A DNA stretch of 64,000 nucleotides from NCBI GenBank assembly GCA_032622095.1, contig CP136063.1:11569814-11633813 (forward strand), in the 5' to 3' direction. Shown here one piece after another: positions 1-8,951 of the stretch. How positions within the stretch are numbered: the stretch's first letter is position 1; the number at the start of each line of letters is the position of its first letter. Position numbers and translations under genes: made by a program. Below the pieces are notes generated by a model. It was not told the DNA's origin. It worked only from the letters and a program-made list of their open reading frames with translations, and searched no databases. The DNA is from Siphonodentalium dalli. Lineage: Eukaryota; Mollusca; Scaphopoda; Gadilida; Siphonodentaliidae.

Positions 1-3
1 GGT

Positions 4-384
4 TTGTTGTGTGGAATCGGGAGAGGTATGGGAAAACCGGTACCAGGCATGTCAGTTATGGGGAAACTGGAATACAAGGATGAATCTGTGAAGACTTGTA
101 CAAGTAAGCCGAGAAAAGCTTTCCCTGTATCGGTGCCCAACAGGGCTGGTTCATCCGGGCTAGGTGGGTCTGGTACAGTGGATTCCTTTTTAAAGCCGAT
201 TGCTTGTCCAAGTAAGACCAGGAAAGGTTTCCCTGGATCGGTTCCCAACAGGCCTGGTTCATCCGGGCTAAGTGGGTCCGATGCTGTGGATTCAGTTCAG
301 AAGCCGATGGAAATAGTGGGGCCAAATCAGATGGTTTTGTCATCAGCCGTGGGTGCACCACCGACCGCTTCATCGTCGGGCTAA
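4..384 (+). CDS. Partial repeat-bearing ORF upstream of the KptA ORF
   Basis: The frame is open from the window edge, so its true start lies outside the window. I recognise no enzymatic domain. It holds two imperfect copies of a roughly 40-residue repeat, each with a lysine/arginine start (SKPRKAF and SKTRKGF), a VPNR core and a serine/glycine-rich stretch (GSSGL). It ends at TAA 382-384. The frame of the next ORF is already open from 317, so the two frames overlap for about 68 bp and a single one-base shift would join them. This may be the N-terminal, low-complexity part of the KptA protein, separated by an indel, a programmed shift or an unseen intron. Evidence for a real protein is the conserved internal repeat; function unknown. 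Confidence 0.45.
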   Translation: MLCGIGRGMGKPVPGMSVMGKLEYKDESVKTCTSKPRKAFPVSVPNRAGSSGLGGSGTVDSFLKPIACPSKTRKGFPGSVPNRPGSSGLSGSDAVDSVQKPMEIVGPNQMVLSSAVGAPPTASSSG

Positions 385-1822
385 TCCCTCTCAATGGCCA
401 AATATTCATGTCAAGTTTTCAGTGGATGCAAATAAGAAATTTGTTGAATCGGCGAAATCTAGTGGTCAAGAAGACTTTATTAAAATTGGAAGTAGAACTA
501 AACAGAGAGTAGTCAGGGTATCAGGGGTAACACCTTCCACCCATGTTGTACATGATCTAACGATACCCTCTGTACTTCCAGAAAAGTCTTCTTCAGGAAC
601 ACCAAGGCAGACACGACAAAATATTCCATCGGCTGCCACTACTGCATGTACCCGTAAACTCAAAAGGATCTCTACTCAACCGGAGCTCCAAGTGCCGTCT
701 CAACCAAAGAAGAGGAAACCTTCTGATGAGGAAATTGGCCGCTTCTTCTCCCGCGTGCTCCGACATACTCCACAAAGGGATTGTACGGTCGGGATAGACT
801 CGGAAGGATTTGGAGAGCTGACCAAACTTCTCGAGTGCTCCCCTATGGTCGGGGTCGACGTGGAAGATGTGAAGCGGGTGGTTGCCAATTGTCGAAGCAG
901 AGGTTTCAACTTGTCTGTCAATCGGGCGGACGGGACTTGGAAAATCCGAGCGGTGCAGGGGCACGACTTTCCAGTGCCAGAACTGGAGTTGCTTGAGATC
1001 TCGTCTCCCACGGAGTTGGAGAAGGTTCTACACGGCACATCGGTGGCGGCTTGGCAGAAGATTTGCACCACCGGGCTGAGCAAAATGAAACGTCAACACA
1101 TCCACTTCGCTACAGCTGAGCCAGATGACAAAGTAATTGTCATTTCGGGCATGAGGTCCATCAGCACGGTAGTCATTTCCATCGACGTAGAGAAGTGTAT
1201 GAAGAATGGCTTGAAGTTTTATAAGGCCCGGAATGGTGTGATTTTGTGCGCAGGCAATGAGGACGGGATTATTCCTTCGTGGGGATTCAAGGAAGTATAC
1301 GAGCGGAAGTCCAGGCAGAAGCTCAACTTCACCATGGAATCGCCCATCCCGGACTCAACTGATGTGTCGTCAAAAAGATCAACTCTAAAAAACCGGAGGA
1401 GACGAGTAGTTCGGCGTAAAGCTGGAAAACTGGTGTATCCTTGTCCTATCAGCGGCTGTTCCGCAACAACGCAGAAGTTGAAGAGGCATGTTCTGGGTGC
1501 GCATGTTTCGCGGAAATTGTGGGAGCCAATGGAGGACATGGACTTTTCTGTGATGGCCCCTGTGTATCTCACGGGGTTGGATGACCTTGTCGTCATGGCA
1601 GAAGGATTGGAATCGGTCGAAATGAGGGATTCTTCGTATCAAGAGTTGGTTGAGGAGATTAATGGTCAAGGAGGGATTCCAACCGAAAGCTCTATTGCGA
1701 GTCATGCTTATTCTCGACTGATGGAATTCTTGTGTAGTGAATTTCGACATGAAGGCTTCATTCAACCTGAGGGACCGTTTCTACTGAATCCTATTAACTC
1801 TAAGGCCTGCCTTGTTCACTAG
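353..1822 (+). CDS. KptA/Tpt1-like RNA 2'-phosphotransferase domain fused to a C2H2 finger
   Basis: Residues about 125-316 match the KptA/Tpt1 fold, which in the known family removes an RNA 2'-phosphate using NAD+ (final step of fungal-type tRNA splicing repair). Family landmarks are all visible: LRH at residues 136-138, RAVQGHD at 199-205, LHGT at 226-229, a GLSKMKRQHIHF segment at 241-252, then FYKARNG and GIIPSWGF near the end. The Arg/His positions normally needed for catalysis therefore look intact. A basic linker leads to a single C2H2 finger at about 362-384 (C-x4-C spacing in CPISGC, then two His). The remaining 105 residues are unrecognised. Ordinary cellular Tpt1 is near 230-250 residues and lacks such a finger, so this fusion is unusual. 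There is no ATG before the domain (the first in-frame ATG is near 845), so the start probably lies in the upstream frame. It ends at TAG 1820-1822, with the TatD ORF continuing in the same frame. Confidence 0.75.
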   Translation: MHHRPLHRRANPSQWPNIHVKFSVDANKKFVESAKSSGQEDFIKIGSRTKQRVVRVSGVTPSTHVVHDLTIPSVLPEKSSSGTPRQTRQNIPSAATTACTRKLKRISTQPELQVPSQPKKRKPSDEEIGRFFSRVLRHTPQRDCTVGIDSEGFGELTKLLECSPMVGVDVEDVKRVVANCRSRGFNLSVNRADGTWKIRAVQGHDFPVPELELLEISSPTELEKVLHGTSVAAWQKICTTGLSKMKRQHIHFATAEPDDKVIVISGMRSISTVVISIDVEKCMKNGLKFYKARNGVILCAGNEDGIIPSWGFKEVYERKSRQKLNFTMESPIPDSTDVSSKRSTLKNRRRRVVRRKAGKLVYPCPISGCSATTQKLKRHVLGAHVSRKLWEPMEDMDFSVMAPVYLTGLDDLVVMAEGLESVEMRDSSYQELVEEINGQGGIPTESSIASHAYSRLMEFLCSEFRHEGFIQPEGPFLLNPINSKACLVH

Positions 1823-1837
1823 AGGGCGCTAGTCCCC

Positions 1838-3115
1838 TTGCTAAATAAATGTTCGGCATCTCAACGTAGATCACTTATCAACAAGGATTCTACCGAAGAG
1901 ACCAGGAGCGAGGTATGGAGCAAGAGATACGGTGTGAAGATAGACGAAACGGAGCAGGGACTTATGACAGAAGGGGAGGAGGAAGAGGTGGGACCTGGAC
2001 TGGCTCGCCCGGTTAAGGGCCTTCCCTCGGAATCCGAACCACGAGAAGAGGAAGAAGTAGGAACTGGACTGGCTCGCCCGGTTAAGGGTCTACTTCCGGA
2101 ATCTGAAACGATGGCTGAGGAGGAAGAAGTGGGAACTGGACTGGTTCGCCCGGTTAAGGATCTACTTTCGGAATCCGCAGCTAGAGAAGAGGTGCCTATG
2201 GAAGTTGGACACGTCGAAACTCAAGAAGAGACTGCTGATCCCGTCCAGGAATCGGAAGAAGTATCCTCTGGTTTATCCGACAACGTTTTTGGGGACCCTG
2301 ACCCGGTCAAAACCACAACAACTGAGTATTTGTCGCTGGAGGATGATGATCTTGAGGACTGGATGGGAGAAGAGGTGACTTCGACGGACGGCGTGGAATC
2401 AACATTACCAGCTTTTATAGACAGTCATTTCCATATGGATAGGACCCTGCAGAAATTTCCCGCTTTTAAGGACTCATTCGATCGGTTACTGGAGGAAGGA
2501 CCCACAGGAGCAGTGCCTATTAAACTCCACGGAGGGGTGGCTGTGTTCTGTGATCCCAACACGTTTCCGACCGAGGAGGATCTCAACATGAAGTGGGGAG
2601 TAGCTGTAGGGCTTCATCCAAAGAAGTGGCATTTCTTTTGTAATCGTCTGAAGGATCAACTGCAGAAATTCGTCATGGATCCACGAGTTAATGCCTTAGG
2701 AGAAATTGGGCTAGATTACACCGAGCCCGCCTCAACTCACGGGTCGCAGGAGAATGTGCTTAGGGAACTGTTGAAGATTGCTACACCCGACAAGCCCATC
2801 GTGTTACACCTTCAAGGGGCGGATACTTACGGTGACGCTGTATGTTCGCGGGTTTTCACCATCTTCCAGGAGATGCAGCTCACCAGTTATCCAGTGCATC
2901 TTCACTGTTTCGGACAGCGAAAATCTTCTGTGGCTCAATGGTTGACTTTTCCTAGGGTTTACTTTGGATTCACGGCTATGGCGCGATTCTTTGATCAAGA
3001 CCAACGACTCGCGGGAGAAACGGCTGCTGCAGTTGCCAAAATTCGAGGGGATTCGCTTCATCACATTTGTAGGATAACCTCTGAAAATGCGCGAATCTTG
3101 TACAATTTGAAGTGA
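1838..3115 (+). CDS. TatD-like metal-dependent hydrolase with acidic repeat N-terminus
   Basis: The first in-frame ATG is at 1964; the frame is open back to the TAG at 1820 and is the same frame as the KptA ORF. Residues about 35-120 hold three copies of an acidic repeat with the core GTGLARPVKGLL, separated by Glu runs. From about residue 190 the protein resembles TatD DNases (TIM-barrel metallo-hydrolases): HFH at 197-199, GEIGLDY with Glu about 289, VLHLQ with His 324, HLHCF at 354-358, and the terminal SENARILYNL like the family's TxENA-x-x-LF signature. The strongly conserved Asp motif that normally lies between the barrel's HCF strand and that tail (ETDSP-like) is not visible, and the spacing is short, so catalytic competence is doubtful. 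Animal TATDN2-type proteins likewise have long N-terminal extensions. Proximity and shared frame suggest co-expression with the KptA ORF. Confidence 0.7.
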   Translation: MLNKCSASQRRSLINKDSTEETRSEVWSKRYGVKIDETEQGLMTEGEEEEVGPGLARPVKGLPSESEPREEEEVGTGLARPVKGLLPESETMAEEEEVGTGLVRPVKDLLSESAAREEVPMEVGHVETQEETADPVQESEEVSSGLSDNVFGDPDPVKTTTTEYLSLEDDDLEDWMGEEVTSTDGVESTLPAFIDSHFHMDRTLQKFPAFKDSFDRLLEEGPTGAVPIKLHGGVAVFCDPNTFPTEEDLNMKWGVAVGLHPKKWHFFCNRLKDQLQKFVMDPRVNALGEIGLDYTEPASTHGSQENVLRELLKIATPDKPIVLHLQGADTYGDAVCSRVFTIFQEMQLTSYPVHLHCFGQRKSSVAQWLTFPRVYFGFTAMARFFDQDQRLAGETAAAVAKIRGDSLHHICRITSENARILYNLK

Positions 3116-3984
3116 CTGCAGAAGTTCGGCCGGGGTAGTGGAAGCCCCAGATAATGGATTCCACACATATAACACTTTTGACATTCCTGGAAACGAAGGA
3201 AGTTTATCTCGGGAACTCCTAAGAACTTTCAGGGACTTTCGGAAGGGATAACAAGCGTCCCAATAATGCAGCTTGTGATCAGTGCCTGGCACCATTTAGG
3301 GACTTATGGGGAGAACTTGTATTCTGAGGGATAGTGGGCGTCCCAAAATAATGCAGCCCATCGTTATTCACTCTGCCTGTTGCTTGGCGTCTTGGACGGA
3401 ATTCAACATAGTCAACACCACCTTCTTGGAGATATTCCACCATCTAAAAGAATGAAACGGGGAGGTGTGTGGTGAATGTTGAGGTACACGTGGACTGTGC
3501 ACATGTGTTTTGTTGACTATTGTTGTTATGAATGATCAAGTCAAAGGTCAGAGTATCAGGTGACCGAATCCAGGACGCTGAGTGGCGCACGGACTGAGCG
3601 AAGGAAGGTTTCCGTGGCGCGGAAGAATACATCTCCCTATCGATCTCTTGTGGTTACGATTCTCGACAAGAACAGTCGCATGTCGTTCTAAGTTATATTC
3701 GGACTTCATAACAGTTTTCTAGGACGCTGGCCTACATCCAGCACTCATCTATCATCACTCATCTAATACGCCATCATCCAGGATAACGACACGGACTTGC
3801 CCAAAGATTCACGACAACAGACCACCGGACCAAACAGAACACAGACGAGCAGATTAGGTGAGACATCTTTTCTTGACCCCTTCTCTGCCCCGTTTGTATT
3901 TCATGTTTGGTATAAACGCAATATTACTGTAGTTGTACTTTGTCACATCGCAGCAGAATAGGCAAAGTTATAACAGTACATAAG
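3116..3984 (+). other. Non-coding; possible 3' LTR edge and a 5'-UTR-like exon/intron
   Basis: No ORF of note. At 3454-3465 there is a purine run (GAAACGGGGAGG) followed directly by TGTGTGG, the arrangement of a polypurine tract abutting the TG of an LTR; no matching CA end or second LTR copy was found, so this is only a suggestion. At 3855 the sequence AG|GTGAGA resembles a 5' splice site and at 3952 CATCGCAG resembles an acceptor. These would remove about 100 bp and place the preceding C/A-rich stretch as a 5' UTR of the zinc-finger locus that follows. Confidence 0.3.
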
Positions 3985-4114
3985 AGACTCCATACTGTCG
4001 ATCGGTCGTATCAATGCGATGTGTGCGATAAATGATTGAGTAATTTGATAAATCTGACTTCACGCTGGCGATCGACCGTATCAGTGTGATGTTTGCTGGA
4101 AATCATTTAGTCGA

Positions 4115-4921
4115 ATGAGTCACGTTACTACACATAAGATGATCCACGCTGGGGATCGCCCATTTCAATGTGATGTGTGTGAAAAAACATTTAGGCCTAC
4201 TCAGTTGAGTAACCTGACGAAACATAAGACGATCCACACGGGTGATCGCCCATTTCAATGTGATGTGTGTGATAAAACATTTACTCAATTGAGTGATCTA
4301 AAGAAACATAAGAGGGTCCACACGGGAGATCGACCATATCAATGTGATGTGTGCGATAAGTCATTTAGTAATTTGAGTAACCTAACGGTGCATAAGAGAC
4401 TTCACACTGGGGATCGCCCGTATCAATGCGATGTGTGCGACAAATCATTTACTCAGCTGATCCACCTGACGAAACATAAGAGGATCCACACTGGGGATCG
4501 CCCGTATCAATGCGATGTATGCGATAAATTGTTTGCTAATTTGAGTAACCTGACGGTGCATATGAGGACCCACACTGGGGATCGCCCGTATGGATGCGAT
4601 GTATGCGATAAGTTGTTTGCTAATTTGAGTAACCTGACGAAACATAAGAGGACCCACACTGGGGATCGTCCGTATCAATGCGATGTATGCGATAAATTGT
4701 TTGCTAATTTGAGTAACCTGACGGTACACAGGAGACTCCACACTGGCAATCGCCCGTATGTATGTAATTTGTGCAGTAAATCATTTAATCAGCTGATCGA
4801 CCTGATTGCGCATAAGAGAATTCACGCGGGGGATCGCCCGTATCAATGCGATGTGTGCGATAAAAAAATTACTACGTCCAGCAAACTGACAGTACACAAG
4901 AGAATTCATACTGCCACCTGA
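4115..4921 (+). CDS. C2H2 zinc-finger array, ten fingers, probably 5'-broken
   Basis: A run of 28-residue C2H2 units (C-x2-C-x12-H-x3-H) joined by TGDRPYQ linkers, the diverged equivalent of the canonical TGEKP linker. The frame is open from about 4061; the only usable ATG (4115) falls inside the first finger, leaving nine complete fingers downstream of it. Upstream (3985-4060) are more finger remnants with a TGA and an apparent small deletion that shifts frame, so the N-terminus has been lost or lies in another exon. Recognition helices are little diversified: NLSNLTV/NLSNLTK occurs in four fingers and QLIHLTK or QLSDLKK in others, pointing to recent unit duplication. No KRAB, BTB or other effector domain is present. 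If expressed it would be a nuclear DNA-binding protein; a decaying gene is equally likely. TGA stop at 4919-4921. Confidence 0.65.
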   Translation: MSHVTTHKMIHAGDRPFQCDVCEKTFRPTQLSNLTKHKTIHTGDRPFQCDVCDKTFTQLSDLKKHKRVHTGDRPYQCDVCDKSFSNLSNLTVHKRLHTGDRPYQCDVCDKSFTQLIHLTKHKRIHTGDRPYQCDVCDKLFANLSNLTVHMRTHTGDRPYGCDVCDKLFANLSNLTKHKRTHTGDRPYQCDVCDKLFANLSNLTVHRRLHTGNRPYVCNLCSKSFNQLIDLIAHKRIHAGDRPYQCDVCDKKITTSSKLTVHKRIHTAT

Positions 4922-5432
4922 AGGCGCATATAAAGAAAATCAACGCAGTACATGGACAACATCAATGTGATGTATATTTGAAATAATTTAATTATTATTA
5001 TAACTTTATTTCAGACTCTGCTGGTCCATATTTTAAATCTAAATTGAAAGATGTGGGAGGCCAAATTCACTTTTAATAATTATTTGTGTTTAAGCGCAAA
5101 AATTTGTGTGTGAAATTTTTCGATAGTCTGATTCTGCCAGTAATAGCTAGATATATAAAGCTTTCTCGCGTCAGCAAATTTTTCGCATATTAGAACAAAT
5201 GCATGGTATTCGTCGCAAATATCAGCAGTACAAAATTTACATTTTAGATTTAGAGTTTAGATACATAATGGTATACATACACATGTACACGATCTGTAAC
5301 TATACACCTCTGAGCTCGGTCCTAAAAAAAAGAGATTGACTGCCGACCTTGTATATGAGCTGATGTTTTGTACGGGATATTTAATTATCGCTTAAGCTCA
5401 AATATTTGCTTTTAATAAAAAATTGTGCTTAA

Positions 5433-5952
5433 AGATGGATTATCTCTTTAAATAACAAATTTTAAATAGTTGCGTGGGTATAAAATAATAGATATGAACT
5501 GAAGACCTTTGTCCGGAAAAGCTTCTATCAATTAATATTGATTTTATTTCGAATATTAAATCGGGCCCATTTATGCTACTATTTTTAGAACCGACCATTC
5601 GGATGAGACCGTATTGCGATATAGAGCACTGGGCTGTTCCTACGGCTACGCAACGAATGTCAAATGTCACAGATTGGTTGTTAGTATTGTTTTGTTCCAC
5701 AGATATATGCGATAATGAGTATAATTAACGTTTATTTGTGACAAAATTGCACTATATAATTTCTGGTCTCTGTTAACAGTAACCACTATTGTTCGTTAGC
5801 TGAACAAACACACCTTTTTAGACCAGAAAATATTCGAAATAAAATGAATATTAATCGATAGAAGCATTTCCGGACAGGAGTCTTCGATTCAAATCTAATA
5901 TTTTATAGCCCGGTAACTCTATAATACATGATTACAAAGAGATAATCCACCT
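5433..5952 (+). mobile_element. MITE family M, complete copy 1 (TTAA target duplication)
   Basis: 520 bp between TTAA at 5429-5432 and 5953-5956. Termini are inverted repeats: left AGATGGATTATCTCTTT, right the complement of AGGTGGATTATCTCTTT. No coding capacity. The same sequence recurs at 30480-30999, 37081-37579, 50045-50562 and (inverted) 55251-55738, and as fragments elsewhere. TTAA duplications are known for piggyBac and Sola3 transposons; the ends do not settle which. Confidence 0.8.
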
Positions 5953-5984
5953 TTAAGAGCAAATGATATAGTTATGCTACAGCA

Positions 5985-6106
5985 CAATATTAATCGATAT
6001 AAGCCTTTCCAGCCATGGGTCTTCTTTTCAAATTTATTACTTTATACCCACGCAACTATTTCAAATTTGTTATTTAAAGAGATATTCCATCTTCAAGCAG
6101 ACATAA
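5985..6106 (-). mobile_element. MITE family M fragment
   Basis: Inverted copy of the left end of family M, with the GTTATTTAAAGAGATA stretch and the TATACCCACGCAACTATTT stretch clearly shared. The inner part is missing. Confidence 0.55.
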
Positions 6107-6337
6107 GGAAATTAAAAACCTAACACACCATGTTGATATTGGCAGAGTCAACCACACATTAGATTTTATTTTTAAGGGAAGATCTATATTGATGGGGATC
6201 AGATGTACAGATTTGAGCTTAAACACAAATATTTGTGCGTAAGCTAAAATATTTTTTCTTAATCACTATGCTTTATGCTTAGGTGCAAATAATTGTGCTT
6301 AAGCAAAAATAATTATTAATAATGATTTGGCCTCCCA

Positions 6338-7072
6338 TAGAAAAACATCAATGATTGAATTGTTCATATCCTTCATTCTCTCTCGAAAACTGTAAACGCA
6401 CTTTCTCCTCAACATCCCTAATGAAAGCATTCTATCATTGACAAGTTCGGTGTCCAAATAGATAGTCTATACATTCAGATTGTGAACAGACACACGAGGC
6501 AAGATAATGTCAATATTTGTTGCACCCATAACGTTGCAATCAGACAGATTATGTTTATGTTTTAAAATGAGCGATAATGTGGCAAATGATCAAAGCAACG
6601 GCTTTAGTAGGTTATGAAAAAAATGCTGGCCAAAAGTAAAAAAAATGGCTCGAAAATAGGCAAAGTCCGAAAATAGATGGAAATTGTCCCAAACAAGTCC
6701 GGGGTCATAAATGGCCACCTCGGCCAAAAATTTTGGGCCGAGTCCGAAAAAGTGCGACGAATTTCAGGTTTCACTCTGCTCGGTCAGAAACATTTCAGAA
6801 AATGTGGAAAATTGTCCCATATTCATAAATGGCCACCTGGGTCGAATTATTAGCCGAAAATCCTGATACATAAACGAAGCAGTTTAACTATATGGTATCG
6901 TATCAATTGGATGTTCTAAAAATAGAACAATAAAGTGTCCCATTTAATCATCTCAATTCATAATCAAATATTCGAAATAAAATCAATATCAATAGATATA
7001 TGGCATTCCGGACAGGGAGTTTCAATTCATATTTATTATATTATACCCACGCAATAATTTCAACTTTTTTAT
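6338..7072. other. Non-coding AT-rich stretch with a MITE end
   Basis: No gene is seen. Around 6600-6860 is a diverged repeated text built on GAAAATAGG, GTCCGAAAA and CATAAATGGCCACCT, the last occurring twice (about 6707 and 6823). From about 6965 to 7099 an inverted left end of MITE family M is recognisable, running into the tandem array that follows. Confidence 0.4.
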
Positions 7073-7506
7073 TTAAAGAGATAATCCATCTCTAATGATA
7101 CGTGACAGTTCAGGGTCGTTACTATGATACGTTACATAGCATGGCCTTTAATGATACGTGACAGACCATGGACTTTAATGATACGTGACAGATCAGGGTC
7201 TTTACTATGATACGTGACATATCATGACATTTAATGATACGTGACAGACCAGGTGTAGCGTCCCAAACCCTTTTGGCTCTAATTAAGCTTTTTTATTTAA
7301 AGAGATAATCCATCTCTAATGATACGTGACAGTTCATGGTATTTACTATGATACGTGATATATCATGGCCTTTAATGATACGTGACAGACCAGGAACTTT
7401 AATGATACATGACAGATCAGGGTCTTTACTATGATACGTGATATATCATGACATTTAATTAACTTGACAGACCAGGTGTAGCGTTCCAAACCCTTTTGGC
7501 GCTAAT
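7073..7506. repeat. Tandem duplication of a 217-bp unit built from ATGATACGTGACA motifs
   Basis: Two copies (about 7073-7289 and 7290-7506) share the MITE-end text, several ATGATACGTGACA motifs and the closing segment GTAGCGTCCCAAACCCTTTT (second copy GTAGCGTTCC). The unit includes the terminal 40 bp of MITE family M, so it was amplified after a MITE fragment had joined it. Confidence 0.6.
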
Positions 7507-7802
7507 TAAGCGGACATACCATGAAAATGGGCCCGGTCCCTTATTATGGGCTGCATGAGACAACTCTGAATAATATATATATAATATACTTAACCGTATC
7601 TTAATCCAGGAAATACAGAAATACAAGAACAAACACACAAGAGTCACATCACAACGTCCTTTCAGCACTTTAACATAAAACAGAATCCGTGTGTACTCCT
7701 CAACGTCAGAGCCCAGAGTGACGGTCATCATCCTGCTTCCGCCCGGCGTGACGTCCTGCGTGACGTCATAACTGTACTCGCCACACAGGGACTTTATCAT
7801 GG
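7507..7802. other. Spacer between two related tandem arrays
   Basis: No convincing gene. It contains two CRE-like TGACGTC motifs close together (about 7749-7770, the second in GTGACGTCATAAC) and a short microsatellite-like TATATATA near 7575. The minus strand is open for 113 codons here but ends in repeat sequence and has no recognisable domain. Confidence 0.3.
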
Positions 7803-8236
7803 GGCTTTGCTATAATACTTGACCGACGAGGGGCTTTAATGATTCGTGACCGACAAGGGCATTTAATGATACACGGCCGACCAGGGGCATTGTCATAATA
7901 TTTGACCGACGAGGGGCTTTAATGATACGTGACCGACCATGGGGCTTTGCTATAATACTTGATCTACATGGAGCTTTAATGATACTTGATCTACGTGGGC
8001 CTTTAATGATACGTGACCGACCATGGGGCTTTGCTATAATACTTGACCGACGAGGGGCTTTAATGATACGTGACCGGCAAGGGCATTTAATGATACGCGA
8101 CCGACCGACCAGGGGACTTTTCTATAATACATGATCGACCATGGAACTTTAATGATACGCGACCGTCCATGGGGCTTTGCTATAATACTTGATCTACATG
8201 GAGCTTTACTGATACTTGATCTACATGGGCCTTTAG
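7803..8236. repeat. 28-bp minisatellite, about 15-16 units
   Basis: Units of 26-31 bp alternate between two types: GGGGCTTTGCTATAATACTTGA and GGGCTTTAATGATACGTGACC, each ending CCGACCA, CCGACGA or TCTACAT. The order of types partly repeats (compare 7937-8063 with 8153-8236), which suggests higher-order duplication. The motif ATGATACGTGAC links this array to 7073-7506. Confidence 0.65.
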
Positions 8237-8951
8237 TATAGGTATTACAAAACTGGGTAAGAAGGATAATCCTTTATTGAGGGATATACACTAAATTCGC
8301 CTGCGAGGTCGCACAATCCCAAAACCCGGCGTTCGTTGATAATTAATAGACTATGCCAGGTTACATTGTTCTATTCCGTCATCCACTGTTTCTAACCAAT
8401 TTTTTAAACGCCCATTCCGGGACATAATTATTTTTGTTCGCAAATATTTCCCAGGTGTTTTGTGGAAACTTGGCTATGTACCGGAATAGCACATATTCGT
8501 GTCACGACCATTTGCACCCTAGACGCGTGAATATATAGTTCCAATATGGCAATACTAGCATATATTAGCATATATTAGCATATATTATCATAACATTAAC
8601 ACTAAGGAAGTGGAAACTAGTATCTAGTGCTCTTCACAACATTACATACAAATAGGTCAAAGCTTGTTATGAGTATAACATCGAGCAGTGCGTAAAACTA
8701 CAACACGTGAACGATGTTATAACATGTTAATTGCTTTGTTGTCAATAGACTTAATTTATGTTGGTGAACACTTCGTGGTATGCCTACATGCAAACGATGC
8801 ACTGATGCATATCGTTAACTAATCATAAAGGCCAATTGTACACATGAACTGTGAATTAATCACACCAAAACTTGTTATACATGCATGTGTTTATGGCGAT
8901 TGTACGTGAGCTTGAATGGAATGAATTGGAAGAATGTACATTTGAAACAGG
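8237..8951. other. Non-coding; distant copy of the zinc-finger upstream region
   Basis: No gene seen. About 8340-8440 resembles, at lower identity, the sequence in front of the zinc-finger loci at 45.4 and 58.1 kb (shared words ACTATG, CATTGTTCTATTC, CCACTG, TTTTTTAAACGCC). About 8545-8590 holds a short triplication of TAGCATATAT. Confidence 0.35.

Larger units (their letters stand above)
5054..6337. mobile_element. Non-autonomous DNA transposon with GGGAGGCCAAAT terminal inverted repeats
   Basis: The left end reads TGGGAGGCCAAATTCAC and the right end, read from the opposite strand, TGGGAGGCCAAATCATTA; inverted similarity continues for about 50 bp through AATAATTATT and TTAAGC motifs. No transposase ORF is present. 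I could not find a convincing target-site duplication, so the superfamily is not assigned. The element has itself been invaded by a 520-bp MITE at 5433-5952 and a MITE fragment at about 5985-6106; without these it would be near 640 bp. Confidence 0.6.

Noticed and set aside
5440-5700. 86-codon minus-strand ORF repeated at several places
   Set aside because: It belongs to MITE family M; its recurrence reflects the MITE, and the translation shows no transposase motif.
7922-8134. 70-codon plus-strand ORF
   Set aside because: A translation of the 28-bp minisatellite.
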